Origin: DASZMX01 sp035551475
GTDB lineage: Bacteria; Verrucomicrobiota; Verrucomicrobiia; Limisphaerales; Palsa-1400
Assembly (NCBI GenBank): GCA_035551475.1
Contig: DASZMX010000133.1
Coordinates: 32,259 to 96,258 of the forward strand
Direction: 5' to 3'
DNA: 64,000 bases
The number at the start of each line of letters is the position of its first letter. Positions within the stretch are counted from its first letter, which is position 1. Under the pieces are notes generated by a model. It was not told where the DNA came from, ran no database searches, and saw nothing but the letters and a program-made list of their open reading frames with translations. Positions 15,882 to 24,518 of this stretch are shown here, in pieces. The position numbers and the translations under genes are program-made.

Positions 15882-17609
15882 GTGCTTCTTCGCCTTCTCC
15901 AGCGCCAATTGCGCCAGGCTGTGTCCGCCGTTCTGCCGGACGCCGACCTTGCGTCGGTCCAGATGCGCCCCGCCGCGGAAGCGCGCTTCGGCGATTATCA
16001 AAGCAATGCGCTGATGGCGCTGGCCAAAGCGCGCAAGATGAATCCCCGCCAGCTCGCCACGGAAGTGGTCGCCAAGCTGGACGTGACTGCCTGGTGCGAG
16101 CCGGTGGAAATTGCCGGCGCGGGCTTTCTGAATTTTCGCCTGAAAACCGAGGCTATCGTGGGAGCTTTGCGCGAGGCGGCCCAAGGCGGCCCTCTCTTTT
16201 TTGAAAAGGCAACGGCGCCGCGAACCATTATCGTTGACTTCAGTTCGCCGAACATCGCCAAGCCGATGCACGTGGGCCACATCCGCTCCACCGTGCTGGG
16301 CGATGCGCTGGCGCGCACCCTGCGGTTGCTGGGGCATCGCGTGATCACGGACAATCACATCGGCGATTGGGGCACGCAATTTGGCAAATTGCTCGCCGGC
16401 TGGAAAACGATTTTGGATCGGGCGGCGTTGCAGGCGGACCCCATCGGCGAGATGGAGCGGATTTACAAACAGATCAATCAAGCCTGCGAGACGAATCCGG
16501 CCACGCTCGAAACGGCGCGCCAGGAGTTAGTGAAGCTCCAGGCGGGCGACGCCGAAAATCTGGGAATCTGGCGGGAAATGATCGCGTTGTCGGAGAGCCA
16601 GTTTGAGCGGATATACACACGGCTCGGCGTGAAGTTTGATTACACCTTGGGCGAAAGTTTTTACAATCCCCGTCTGCGCTCGACGGTGGACGAACTGGCG
16701 CAGAAAGGCATCGCCATCCAAAGCGAGGGCGCCCTGGTGGCGTTTTTTGCGGGGAACCCGGAACTCAAAGATCACCCGGCGATCGTGCAAAAAAGCGACG
16801 GCGGCTTTAATTATGCCACGACCGATCTGGCGACGTTGCAATACCGCGTGGAAGGCGGATCCTGGGGCGGTGCGCCGGACGAAATTATTTATGTGACAGG
16901 CGGTCCGCAGCAGCTTCATTTTAAGCAGGTCTTCGACATCTATCGACGCTGGCATCCGGAGGTGCAGGCGCGGCTTGCGCACGTCTGGTTCGGCTCCGTG
17001 TTGGGCGAAGACGGCAAGCCTTTCAAGACCCGGTCCGGCGAAACTGTGCGCCTGGAGGATTTGCTGGACGAGGCGGAGGAGCGGGCGCTGCAAGTCGTGA
17101 CGCAGAAAAACCCGGATTTATCCGAAAGCGAACGGAAGGAAATCGCGCGAGTTGTGGGATTGGGCGCGATCAAGTACGCGGATCTCGCGCAAAACCGGCA
17201 GAGCGATTACGTTTTTAGCTGGGACAAAATGCTCGCGCTGCAAGGAAACACGGCTCCCTATTTGTTATATTCCTATACACGGGTCAAAAGCATCTTTCGC
17301 AAGGACGGCGAACGGTCCGGCCCGTTGGCGAACTTGGTTTTGTCGGCGCCGGAAGAATTCGCGCTGGCGCGGCACATGCTGAATTTCGGGCTGGCGCTGG
17401 AAGCGACGGCAGAAGAGCACCGCCCCAATTACCTTTGCGCCTACCTTTTCGAGTTATCCGGACATTTCGCCCGGTTCTACGAGGCGTGTCCGGTGTTGAA
17501 GGCGGATGGCGCCGTCAAGCAATCCCGTTTGACCTTGTGTGATTTGACCGCGCGTGTCTTGCGGCAGGGTTTGGAGGCCCTGGGCATCGAGACGACCGAG
17601 CAAATGTAA
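15882..17609 (+). CDS. argS: Arginine--tRNA ligase
   Basis: Charges tRNA-Arg. 575 residues from GTG 15882 (MLLRLLQRQLRQAV), giving the expected ArgRS N-terminal domain (RFGDYQSNALMALAK). The HIGH-like motif is HVGH in SPNIAKPMHVGHIRST. The KMSKS equivalent is the degenerate GKPFKTRSG, normal for this family. The C-terminal anticodon domain contains NTAPYLLYSYTRVKSIFRK and ends with the typical LGIETTEQM. It converges on sdhB with a 5-base gap. Confidence 0.96.
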   Translation: MLLRLLQRQLRQAVSAVLPDADLASVQMRPAAEARFGDYQSNALMALAKARKMNPRQLATEVVAKLDVTAWCEPVEIAGAGFLNFRLKTEAIVGALREAAQGGPLFFEKATAPRTIIVDFSSPNIAKPMHVGHIRSTVLGDALARTLRLLGHRVITDNHIGDWGTQFGKLLAGWKTILDRAALQADPIGEMERIYKQINQACETNPATLETARQELVKLQAGDAENLGIWREMIALSESQFERIYTRLGVKFDYTLGESFYNPRLRSTVDELAQKGIAIQSEGALVAFFAGNPELKDHPAIVQKSDGGFNYATTDLATLQYRVEGGSWGGAPDEIIYVTGGPQQLHFKQVFDIYRRWHPEVQARLAHVWFGSVLGEDGKPFKTRSGETVRLEDLLDEAEERALQVVTQKNPDLSESERKEIARVVGLGAIKYADLAQNRQSDYVFSWDKMLALQGNTAPYLLYSYTRVKSIFRKDGERSGPLANLVLSAPEEFALARHMLNFGLALEATAEEHRPNYLCAYLFELSGHFARFYEACPVLKADGAVKQSRLTLCDLTARVLRQGLEALGIETTEQM

Positions 17610-17614
17610 CGCGC

Positions 17615-18388
17615 TCAGGCGCCCTCGCCTGCTTTGGATTGCACGGGATTCTTCAGGATGGCTTTGCCGTATTCGCGGTTCAGTTGCGCGATGAAGTCGA
17701 GGCTGATTTCCTTGGGGCAAACAGCTTCGCATGAGCCCGTGACGGTGCAGGCGCCAAATCCTTCGCTGTCCATCTGGCTGACCATGCTCAGGGCGCGCCG
17801 CACACGCTCCGGTTTGCCTTGGGGCAGCGTGGCCAGTTGGGAAACTTTGGCCGAAACAAACAGCATGGCGGAGGCGTTTTTGCACGCGGCCACACACGCT
17901 CCACAGCCAATGCACGCGGCGGCATCCATGGCTTTGTCAGCATCGGTCTTGGCTACGGGAATGGCATTGCCATCCGGCGTTCCGCCCGTGTTGATGGAAA
18001 CAAATCCCCCAGCCTGAATGATGCGGTCGAAGGCGCTGCGGTCGGTGACCAAATCGCGCAGCACAGGAAAAGCGCGGGCCCGCCACGGCTCAATCACAAT
18101 GGTGTCGCCATCCTTAAAGCGGCGCATATGCAGTTGACAGACCGTCGTGCCCTTTTGGCCGCCATGCGCCACGCCATTGATCATCATGGAGCAGGTGCCG
18201 CAAATGCCTTCCCGGCAATCCGAGTCGAAGGCGATGGGCTCCTCGCCCTTCGTCATCAGCCCCTCGTTGACGACATCCAGCATTTCGAGAAACGACATGT
18301 CGGGGCTGACATCGGGCGCGGCGTAAGTGGCGAGGTGACCGTCGCTGTCTTTGTCCTTCTGCCGCCAAACTTTTAGAGTAAGGTTCAT
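17615..18388 (-). CDS. sdhB: Succinate dehydrogenase/fumarate reductase iron-sulfur subunit
   Basis: 257 residues. The 2Fe-2S cysteines are in CREGICGTC plus a later Cys (TTVCQLH). The ferredoxin-like part has CIGCGACVAAC and then CEAVCP, giving the ligands for the 4Fe-4S and 3Fe-4S clusters. It passes electrons from the flavin subunit to the membrane quinone site. The ATG overlaps the sdhA stop as ATGA. Last gene of sdhCAB. Confidence 0.96.
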   Translation of the reverse strand: MNLTLKVWRQKDKDSDGHLATYAAPDVSPDMSFLEMLDVVNEGLMTKGEEPIAFDSDCREGICGTCSMMINGVAHGGQKGTTVCQLHMRRFKDGDTIVIEPWRARAFPVLRDLVTDRSAFDRIIQAGGFVSINTGGTPDGNAIPVAKTDADKAMDAAACIGCGACVAACKNASAMLFVSAKVSQLATLPQGKPERVRRALSMVSQMDSEGFGACTVTGSCEAVCPKEISLDFIAQLNREYGKAILKNPVQSKAGEGA

Positions 18389-20298
18389 TTGTAGCTGCGC
18401 GTGCTCATGTGGACCTCCTCATAGACGAGGGGTTCCTTGTTCAAAATGGGCGGTTTATCCGAGCCGGCGAATTCCCAGGCCGCGACATAGGAAAAATTCT
18501 CGTCGTCGCGCTTGGCTTCGCCTTCCTCGGTTTGAAATTCCGTGCGGAAATGGCCGCCGCACGATTCGCGCCGATGCAGCGCGTCCTGGCAGGTCAGCTC
18601 CGCGAACTCCAGGAAATCGGCGACCCGTCCGGCATGCTCCAAGTTCTGATTCAACTCGCCGTTTTCGCCGACGACTTTCACGTTTTTCCAAAATTCCTCG
18701 CGCAACGCCGGGATTTGCCGCAGCGCTTCCTGCAACCCTTTTTCGTCCCGGGCCATGCCGCATTTTTCCCACATGATATGGCCCAGCTCCTTGTGAAAGG
18801 AATTGACGGTGCGTTTGCCGTTGATTGACAGCAGCCGCTTCGTCAGCGCCGCGACATCGCCGAGCGCGCGCTGGAATTCCGGCTGGTCGGCTTTCGGCTT
18901 CGCCTGCTTGGAGGTGGCGAGGTAATTGGCAATGGTGTAGGGGATGACAAAATAACCGTCCGCCAGTCCCTGCATGAGCGCGCTCGCGCCGAGGCGATTG
19001 GCGCCGTGATCGGAGAAGTTTGCCTCGCCCAGGACGAAGCAGCCTGGGATCGTGCTCATCAAATGGTAATCCACCCAGAGCCCGCCCATCGTGTAATGGA
19101 CCGCGGGATAAATGCGCATCGGCGTCTTGTACCCATTCTCGCCGGTGATCTTCTCGTACATGTCAAACAAATTGCCGTAACGCTCGCGCACGCCGTTCTC
19201 CGTCAACCGCTTGATGGCGTCGGCGAAATCGAGGTAAACCCCTTTGCCGCCCGGGCCGACTCCCCTGCCCTCGTCGCAGGCTTCCTTGGCCGCGCGAGAA
19301 GCAATGTCGCGCGGAGCGAGATTGCCAAAGCTGGGATATTTGCGCTCCAGGAAATAATCGCGCTCGCTCTCCGAAATTTCCCCCGGCGCGCGCTTGTCAC
19401 CTTTGGCTTTCGGCGCCCAGACGCGTCCGTCGTTGCGCAGCGATTCGGACATCAATGTCAATTTCGACTGATGATCCCCGCTGACGGGAATACAGGTCGG
19501 ATGAATTTGCGTGTAACAAGGGTTCGCGAACGCGGCGCCTTTCTTGTAGGCGCGCCATGTGGCGGTGACGTTGCACCCCTTGGCGTTGGTGGAGAGGTAA
19601 AATACATTGCCGTAGCCGCCAGTTGCCAGCACCACGGCATCCGCCGCATGGGAAGTGACCTGGCCGGTGACCATGTCGCGCACTATGATCCCCTTGGCAT
19701 GGCCATTGACGAGCACGAGATCGAGCATCTCGGTGCGCGGAAACATTTTGACTTTGCCGGCGCCAATTTGGCGGGACAACGCTTGGTACGCCCCCAGCAG
19801 CAATTGCTGGCCGGTCTGGCCGCGCGCATAAAAGGTGCGGGAAACCTGGGCGCCGCCGAACGAGCGGTTGGCGAGCAACCCGCCGTATTCCCGCGCAAAC
19901 GGCACGCCTTGCGCCACGCACTGGTCAATAATATTAACACTGACTTGAGCGAGGCGATAGACGTTGGCTTCACGGGCGCGAAAATCGCCGCCCTTGATGG
20001 TGTCGTAAAAAAGCCGGTAAACGCTGTCGCCATCGTTTTGGTAATTCTTCGCGGCATTGATGCCGCCCTGGGCGGCAATGCTGTGGGCGCGGCGCGGACT
20101 GTCCTGGTAGCAAAACGCCTTCACGTTGTAGCCCAATTCGGCCATGGTGGCCGCGGCCGACGCGCCCGCCAGGCCGGTGCCGACGACAATGATGTCGAAT
20201 TTGCGTTTGTTCGCCGGGTTGACCAACTTCAGATCAAAGCGATGGCGATCCCATTTCTGCGCCAGCGGGCCCTCGGGAATTTTGGAGTCCAATTTCAT
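18385..20298 (-). CDS. sdhA: Succinate dehydrogenase/fumarate reductase flavoprotein subunit
   Basis: 637 residues from ATG 20298 (MKLDSKIPEGPLAQ), overlapping the sdhC stop as ATGA; the longer open frame to 20460 lies inside sdhC. The FAD-binding Rossmann motif is VVGTGLAGASAA. The covalent-FAD histidine region is RRAHSIAAQGGINAAKNY. The substrate-site segments QIHPTCIP and the C-terminal RRESCGGHFRTEFQTEEGEAK are present. This is the long, Bacillus/Bacteroidetes-like type that pairs with a one-chain cytochrome b subunit, as found here. Confidence 0.96.
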   Translation of the reverse strand: MKLDSKIPEGPLAQKWDRHRFDLKLVNPANKRKFDIIVVGTGLAGASAAATMAELGYNVKAFCYQDSPRRAHSIAAQGGINAAKNYQNDGDSVYRLFYDTIKGGDFRAREANVYRLAQVSVNIIDQCVAQGVPFAREYGGLLANRSFGGAQVSRTFYARGQTGQQLLLGAYQALSRQIGAGKVKMFPRTEMLDLVLVNGHAKGIIVRDMVTGQVTSHAADAVVLATGGYGNVFYLSTNAKGCNVTATWRAYKKGAAFANPCYTQIHPTCIPVSGDHQSKLTLMSESLRNDGRVWAPKAKGDKRAPGEISESERDYFLERKYPSFGNLAPRDIASRAAKEACDEGRGVGPGGKGVYLDFADAIKRLTENGVRERYGNLFDMYEKITGENGYKTPMRIYPAVHYTMGGLWVDYHLMSTIPGCFVLGEANFSDHGANRLGASALMQGLADGYFVIPYTIANYLATSKQAKPKADQPEFQRALGDVAALTKRLLSINGKRTVNSFHKELGHIMWEKCGMARDEKGLQEALRQIPALREEFWKNVKVVGENGELNQNLEHAGRVADFLEFAELTCQDALHRRESCGGHFRTEFQTEEGEAKRDDENFSYVAAWEFAGSDKPPILNKEPLVYEEVHMSTRSYK

Positions 20299-20999
20299 GA
20301 AATCACTTTGAAGAGAATCGCCAGCGGAATAGAGCTGTAGCCGAGCCAAATCGCCACCGATCCCCACACGGCGGCGCGATCCAGGCACGCGCCATAAGGC
20401 CGCTTTTTCCAACCCAGCGACTGAAACATCGCGCTGACCCCGTGGCTGAGATGCAGGCACAGCAAGCCCACGGCAATCACGTAAAACAAGGCGACGACGG
20501 GATTGCTGAAGCCGACAATCATCATGTGATAAACATCGTGCCGGCCCTCCTTGTCAAAGAATTCGGGATGAGCGTCGAAGTTTTTGCCGGTGAAATTGAT
20601 GGACTGCACCATCACCGTGTAATGCAGCAAATGGTAAACAATGAAAAACGCCACGATCACCCCGCTCATGAACATCGTGCGGGAAGCGTAACTGGCGGCG
20701 GTCGGCTTCCAATCCGTGTAACTCACCGGGCGCGCGGCGCGATTCTCGCGCGTCAAACTAATGGCCGACCAAATATGCACAATGATAATGGCGAGCAGAA
20801 TCAAGCGCACCGGCCAGAGCAATTCCACATTGGTTTGCAGCAGGTTGCCGTAACGGTTGATTGCCTCCGGCCCGAGGAAGATTTGCAGGTTGCCCGCGAG
20901 GTGCCCGATGACGAAAACGAAAAGGGCGGCGCCAGTGCCGGCCATCAAATATTTTTTGCCCAGCGAAGAACAAAACAGATTGCGGAGAAGATTCGTCAT
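20295..20999 (-). CDS. sdhC: Succinate dehydrogenase cytochrome b subunit
   Basis: 234 residues with five hydrophobic helices, the b558-type single-chain anchor. Haem-ligand type histidines lie in FVIGHLAGNL, IIIVHIWSAI, YHLLHYTVMV and LCLHLSHGVSAMF. The N-terminus SSLGKKYLMAGTG is usual for this family. There is no Shine-Dalgarno before the ATG. A 9-codon ORF (21025-20996) ends on this ATG as AATGA. First gene of sdhCAB. Confidence 0.94.
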   Translation of the reverse strand: MTNLLRNLFCSSLGKKYLMAGTGAALFVFVIGHLAGNLQIFLGPEAINRYGNLLQTNVELLWPVRLILLAIIIVHIWSAISLTRENRAARPVSYTDWKPTAASYASRTMFMSGVIVAFFIVYHLLHYTVMVQSINFTGKNFDAHPEFFDKEGRHDVYHMMIVGFSNPVVALFYVIAVGLLCLHLSHGVSAMFQSLGWKKRPYGACLDRAAVWGSVAIWLGYSSIPLAILFKVIS

Positions 21000-21025
21000 T
21001 TGAATACTTTGGCGTCGGGTGCCAT
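20996..21025 (-). CDS. Possible 9-codon upstream ORF coupled to sdhC
   Basis: ATG 21025 gives MAPDAKVFK and stops with a TGA that overlaps the sdhC ATG. It begins 11 bases after the -10 box, preceded by the SD-like GAAAGAC. Such an ORF could feed ribosomes to sdhC, which has no SD of its own. It could equally be chance. Confidence 0.3.
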   Translation of the reverse strand: MAPDAKVFK

Positions 21026-21036
21026 GTCTTTCAGAT

Positions 21037-21064
21037 AATCTAATAACTCAGGCAATCGAGTCAA
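21037..21064 (-). promoter_or_regulatory. Putative promoter of sdhCAB
   Basis: On the minus strand TTGACT (21064-21059), a 16-base spacer and TAGATT (21042-21037). This predicts a transcript start near 21030 and a leader of about 30 bases. Confidence 0.55.
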
Positions 21065-21088
21065 TGATGTTAAGCAATTATTAGACCG

Positions 21089-21104
21089 GAGCTTGACCAA
21101 GCTC
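21089..21104. repeat. Inverted repeat at the end of addB
   Basis: GAGCTTGACCAAGCTC: arms GAGCTT and AAGCTC around a 4-base centre, overlapping the addB stop. It could be a weak terminator (no T-run) or a protein site upstream of the sdh promoter. Confidence 0.35.
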
Positions 21105-24100
21105 AATCCGCCTTATTGCGCGCGGCCGCTTTCAGCATGCGGTAGGGCTCCGACCACGCGTCAAAGCGGCAGATTGCTTGACTCGCGCACTTGTCGCAGG
21201 CGTGCTCATCTCCCTTTTGAAACGGATTCGCCCGGATGGCTCCGGCGTAAATTTCGCGTCCCATGCGGCGCAGCTGCGCTTCCACATCATCGAGCAATTC
21301 CAGAAAGTTCTCGCCGCGCATGGCGTCGGCGTTATTGGCATGAGGCTGGCCGTCATTTCTAATCCGGTAATTGAATTGCGTCCCTACCGAAGCCCCGCTC
21401 GCATCCAGCTTGCGGACATGGGAGAAATCGAACCGGCCGGCATGTTGAAACGAGAGCAGGCGCGACGCGGCGCGGTTGGTCAGAGCCTCCTGCCGGTTTT
21501 GTCCACGCGAGATGACGCCGCGCAGGCTCACATAAAACATCCCCGCCGGGATTAAACGGCTCACCCCGAAAAGGGCGCGGGAATCCTTCAGTTGCCGCAG
21601 CGCGGCTAGGTAAGCGGCCAATTGCAATCGCAAGCCATGCGCCATAAATGTGGCGTCAAGCTTGCGCTCGCTGGACTTGTAATCCAACACCACCGCGAGG
21701 GCTTCTTCAGAATCGGGAAGCCGGGCCAGGTCGATCCTGTCAATAATTCCACGAAAGATGAGGCGGCGCCCGTCCCCCAAATCAATTTCCCAGGCGGGCA
21801 GCGGACGGTCCTCCCCGCCGAAGGCCAACTCCACGGCGCAGGGATCGAATTGATATTGCTTCATCCAGGCAATGCTGGCGGCGACGAATTCTCCGAGCGA
21901 CTCGGCGACCGTGCGCGCCGCAAATCGCGCCTGGGGATGCGACTCCAGCAGGCCGTCGCGAAAACGCCCCGCCAAGTCCTCCACGATTTGCCGGACGCGC
22001 TCCCGGCCTTCATCCGGCGATATGTCGCGCCACTGTTTGTTCTCGGCGCGCAACTGATCGTGAAAGGCCGCCAGCGCCGCATGCTGAAAGCTGCCGCGTT
22101 CGCGCACATCCAATTCAAAAATCTGCCGCTCCTCCGCGCGCAGGCCGGAGCGCGTGAAAAATTTGAAAGAGCAGGCCGCGTAATCTTCCAACCGGCTGAC
22201 GGAAGTCTTCAGCGCCGGCCCGTAAAGCTGCCCGGTGAGATCGGCCAGGGTCTCGGGCTCGCGGCCCGCCATCGACTCCATCTGCTCCCGCAACCGCGCG
22301 AAACCAGGCCGCGCGAGCACGGCATCCAAGTTGATGGGGAGCGCTCCGCTTTGGCTCGCTTCCACCAGATGGTCGGCCAATTCGGCGGCATGCTCCGCCT
22401 CGCGCCAATCGGCTCCCGCGAATTTTTCCACCGTGATTTCCGGGAAAAGCTTTTGCAGGCGCGCAAAAAAAGGCGAGGGGTTGAGCGGCGAATCCGCGGC
22501 GTCATGTTCGGCGCAAGTCACGATGAGGCGCTCGTGAGAACGGGTGCAGGCGATATACGCCAGAAATTGTTCGCGGCCCAGCCACTGCAAACGGGTGGGC
22601 CCGGTGTTGATACGCTCCATCCGTAATTCATCCCGATCGCTTTCGCTGAGCAGCGAAGCCAAACGCGGCGGCGCAGGGAACACGGTTTCGTTCATGCCCA
22701 AAACCAAAACGAGTTTTAGCTCCGGATTGCGCGAGCGATCGATGGCCCCGATCAAAACCTGGTCCAGCGCCGGCGGAATGACGCCGACGGTTAACCCAGT
22801 CAACCCGGCTTCGATAATCTGCATCCAATCGCGCAGCGGCAGCGTCTCCGCGCCAAACGCCAGCGCCAAGTCATCCAGCAAAATGTTCATCTGTTCCCAA
22901 ACGGTCGCATGGACGCTTTCGCTGGCGCCCCATTCCTCAACGCGGGCTTCGACACGCAAGTCGCGCCACAATTGACGCAAGGCCTCGGCAATGGTTTCGC
23001 CCGTCGGCGGGAAAAGGCCGCCTTCCTGGACCGCGGCGCGAAAACGGGCAAACGGTGGCATCCATTGCTGCCGCAAGCGTTCGGCTGCCGCGACGGTTTC
23101 GTCATCGCCGGGGAGCGGCTTGAACCAAACCTCGCCTTTCCAGCCGCGCCGCAGCGCCTCATTCTCGAGCCGATCCACCGCGTTCGCGTCGGCGGAAACC
23201 AAACCCGATTTTAAAGCCCCAAACCAATCGTTATGCGCCCAGTCAAATGCCGTCGCGCGCAACGTGTCGCGGGTTAGCTCCGCCAGCGGATGATGCGAAG
23301 CCGACTCGCGTCGATCCAAAAAATAAGGAATGCCATAGCGCGCGAACACCCGCGACAAATGCTCGCCGTAGCCTTCCATCTTCCGCACCAGGACGGCAAC
23401 ATCACGATACCGGCCGCCGGACCGCACGAAGCGAAGAATTTCCTGCGCGGCAAACACCGCTTCCATCTCCGGGTCGGAGCAAACGGCCAGACGCATGGCG
23501 GCGGAACCGGCAAACGGAACGGGCGCCGCCCAATGTTGCTCCAAATGGCGCAAATCCGGGGTGTGGGCGAAACGCCCCATTATATCGGCGTCCACCAGCG
23601 TTTCCTCCGTCACGACCGCTCCCGGAATTTTGCGCAAGCGCAGCCAGCATTCCTGGCGGGTTTGGTCAATGCCGGTCCAAAGAGAAAGCCATGACGTGTT
23701 CGCCTTGGCGGCCACGGGGTCGAGGCAAAAGGCCAGCGTCACGTCCTGACCGTGAGGCGCCACGGCCGCCAGAAGCGCCACTTCCTGCGCCGACATTTCG
23801 GCAAATCCATCCAGCCACAACGCGGCCACGGGGAAGGCGCCGGGCTCGGTTTTTTCCAGCGCGCGGGTCGCAAGGTCGAGCAAGCATTCTGGATCGTGCA
23901 CGCGGTGTTGCTCCAGCCACGCCAGGTAATCTTCGAGGAGGAGGCCAAGATCGTGCAGCTTGCGCCGCAAAGCAGGGTTCAATTCCGTCCGGGCGGCGAG
24001 ACGCGCGAGGCCGGCGGGAGTGTATTGACGGCGCTGCCATTGGCGCAATTCCTGGCTAAGATCCTGCGCAAACCTTGCCAGGCCGCTCTCGCGAAATATT

Positions 24101-24420
24101 TGCAGATCCTTCCGGCGCGCCAAAATCGCGCGCAAAGCCATAATTCGGCCCTGCTCCGACAACAGAGCGTCGAGGGGTTGACGTTGTTGCTCGAGAACGA
24201 ATTGAGCGAGGCGTTCGAAGGAAAGAATCCGCAGCCGCGTGTATCCGCCCAAGGCTGGGTCGCTCAACAATTGACGTTCCAGTTGAAAAGTCGCCTGCTT
24301 GGGCGCAATGAAAATCAGCGGGGCGCCTTCAGGTTCCGCCAGCAGAAGGCGGCGCGCCTCCGCCAGGCAGGAAAAAGTTTTTCCCGCCCCGGCTCGTCCC
24401 AATAGAAAACGCGCGCGCAT
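21103..24420 (-). CDS. addB: AddB-like helicase-exonuclease subunit with 4Fe-4S nuclease domain
   Basis: Subunit of an AddAB-type DNA double-strand-break resection enzyme. 1105 residues from ATG 24420 (MRARFLLGRAGAGKT), so the Walker A (GRAGAGKT) lies at residues 8-15 as in AddB. The middle is a degenerate helicase-like region. The C-terminal RecB-type nuclease has the motif VVLDYKSSERK near residue 913. The cluster-binding cysteines are one in YAACSFKFF (about residue 750) and three in CDKCASQAIC near 1075, the C...C-x2-C-x5-C spacing of the AddB iron-sulfur staple. No addA partner lies beside it. Confidence 0.88.
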   Translation of the reverse strand: MRARFLLGRAGAGKTFSCLAEARRLLLAEPEGAPLIFIAPKQATFQLERQLLSDPALGGYTRLRILSFERLAQFVLEQQRQPLDALLSEQGRIMALRAILARRKDLQIFRESGLARFAQDLSQELRQWQRRQYTPAGLARLAARTELNPALRRKLHDLGLLLEDYLAWLEQHRVHDPECLLDLATRALEKTEPGAFPVAALWLDGFAEMSAQEVALLAAVAPHGQDVTLAFCLDPVAAKANTSWLSLWTGIDQTRQECWLRLRKIPGAVVTEETLVDADIMGRFAHTPDLRHLEQHWAAPVPFAGSAAMRLAVCSDPEMEAVFAAQEILRFVRSGGRYRDVAVLVRKMEGYGEHLSRVFARYGIPYFLDRRESASHHPLAELTRDTLRATAFDWAHNDWFGALKSGLVSADANAVDRLENEALRRGWKGEVWFKPLPGDDETVAAAERLRQQWMPPFARFRAAVQEGGLFPPTGETIAEALRQLWRDLRVEARVEEWGASESVHATVWEQMNILLDDLALAFGAETLPLRDWMQIIEAGLTGLTVGVIPPALDQVLIGAIDRSRNPELKLVLVLGMNETVFPAPPRLASLLSESDRDELRMERINTGPTRLQWLGREQFLAYIACTRSHERLIVTCAEHDAADSPLNPSPFFARLQKLFPEITVEKFAGADWREAEHAAELADHLVEASQSGALPINLDAVLARPGFARLREQMESMAGREPETLADLTGQLYGPALKTSVSRLEDYAACSFKFFTRSGLRAEERQIFELDVRERGSFQHAALAAFHDQLRAENKQWRDISPDEGRERVRQIVEDLAGRFRDGLLESHPQARFAARTVAESLGEFVAASIAWMKQYQFDPCAVELAFGGEDRPLPAWEIDLGDGRRLIFRGIIDRIDLARLPDSEEALAVVLDYKSSERKLDATFMAHGLRLQLAAYLAALRQLKDSRALFGVSRLIPAGMFYVSLRGVISRGQNRQEALTNRAASRLLSFQHAGRFDFSHVRKLDASGASVGTQFNYRIRNDGQPHANNADAMRGENFLELLDDVEAQLRRMGREIYAGAIRANPFQKGDEHACDKCASQAICRFDAWSEPYRMLKAAARNKAD

Positions 24421-24506
24421 GCTTGCGGAGATAGTATCATATCTCACCGCCGCGACGTAAGGCGGTTATTGCAAATTTGTGGCCATTGCTTTTTCCAAGC
24501 ATTCGC

Positions 24507-24512
24507 TATCAT
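24507..24512 (+). promoter_or_regulatory. -10-like box before the TMTC-like gene
   Basis: TATCAT ends six bases before the GTG at 24519. The nearest -35 (TTGCTT, 24486-24491) is only 15 bases away, so the call is weaker than the others of this type. Confidence 0.3.
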
Positions 24513-24518
24513 GGCGCC

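Noticed and set aside
16980..17050. Apparent loss of the KMSKS motif in argS
   Set aside because: Most arginyl-tRNA synthetases have a degenerate motif; GKPFKTRSG is normal for the family.
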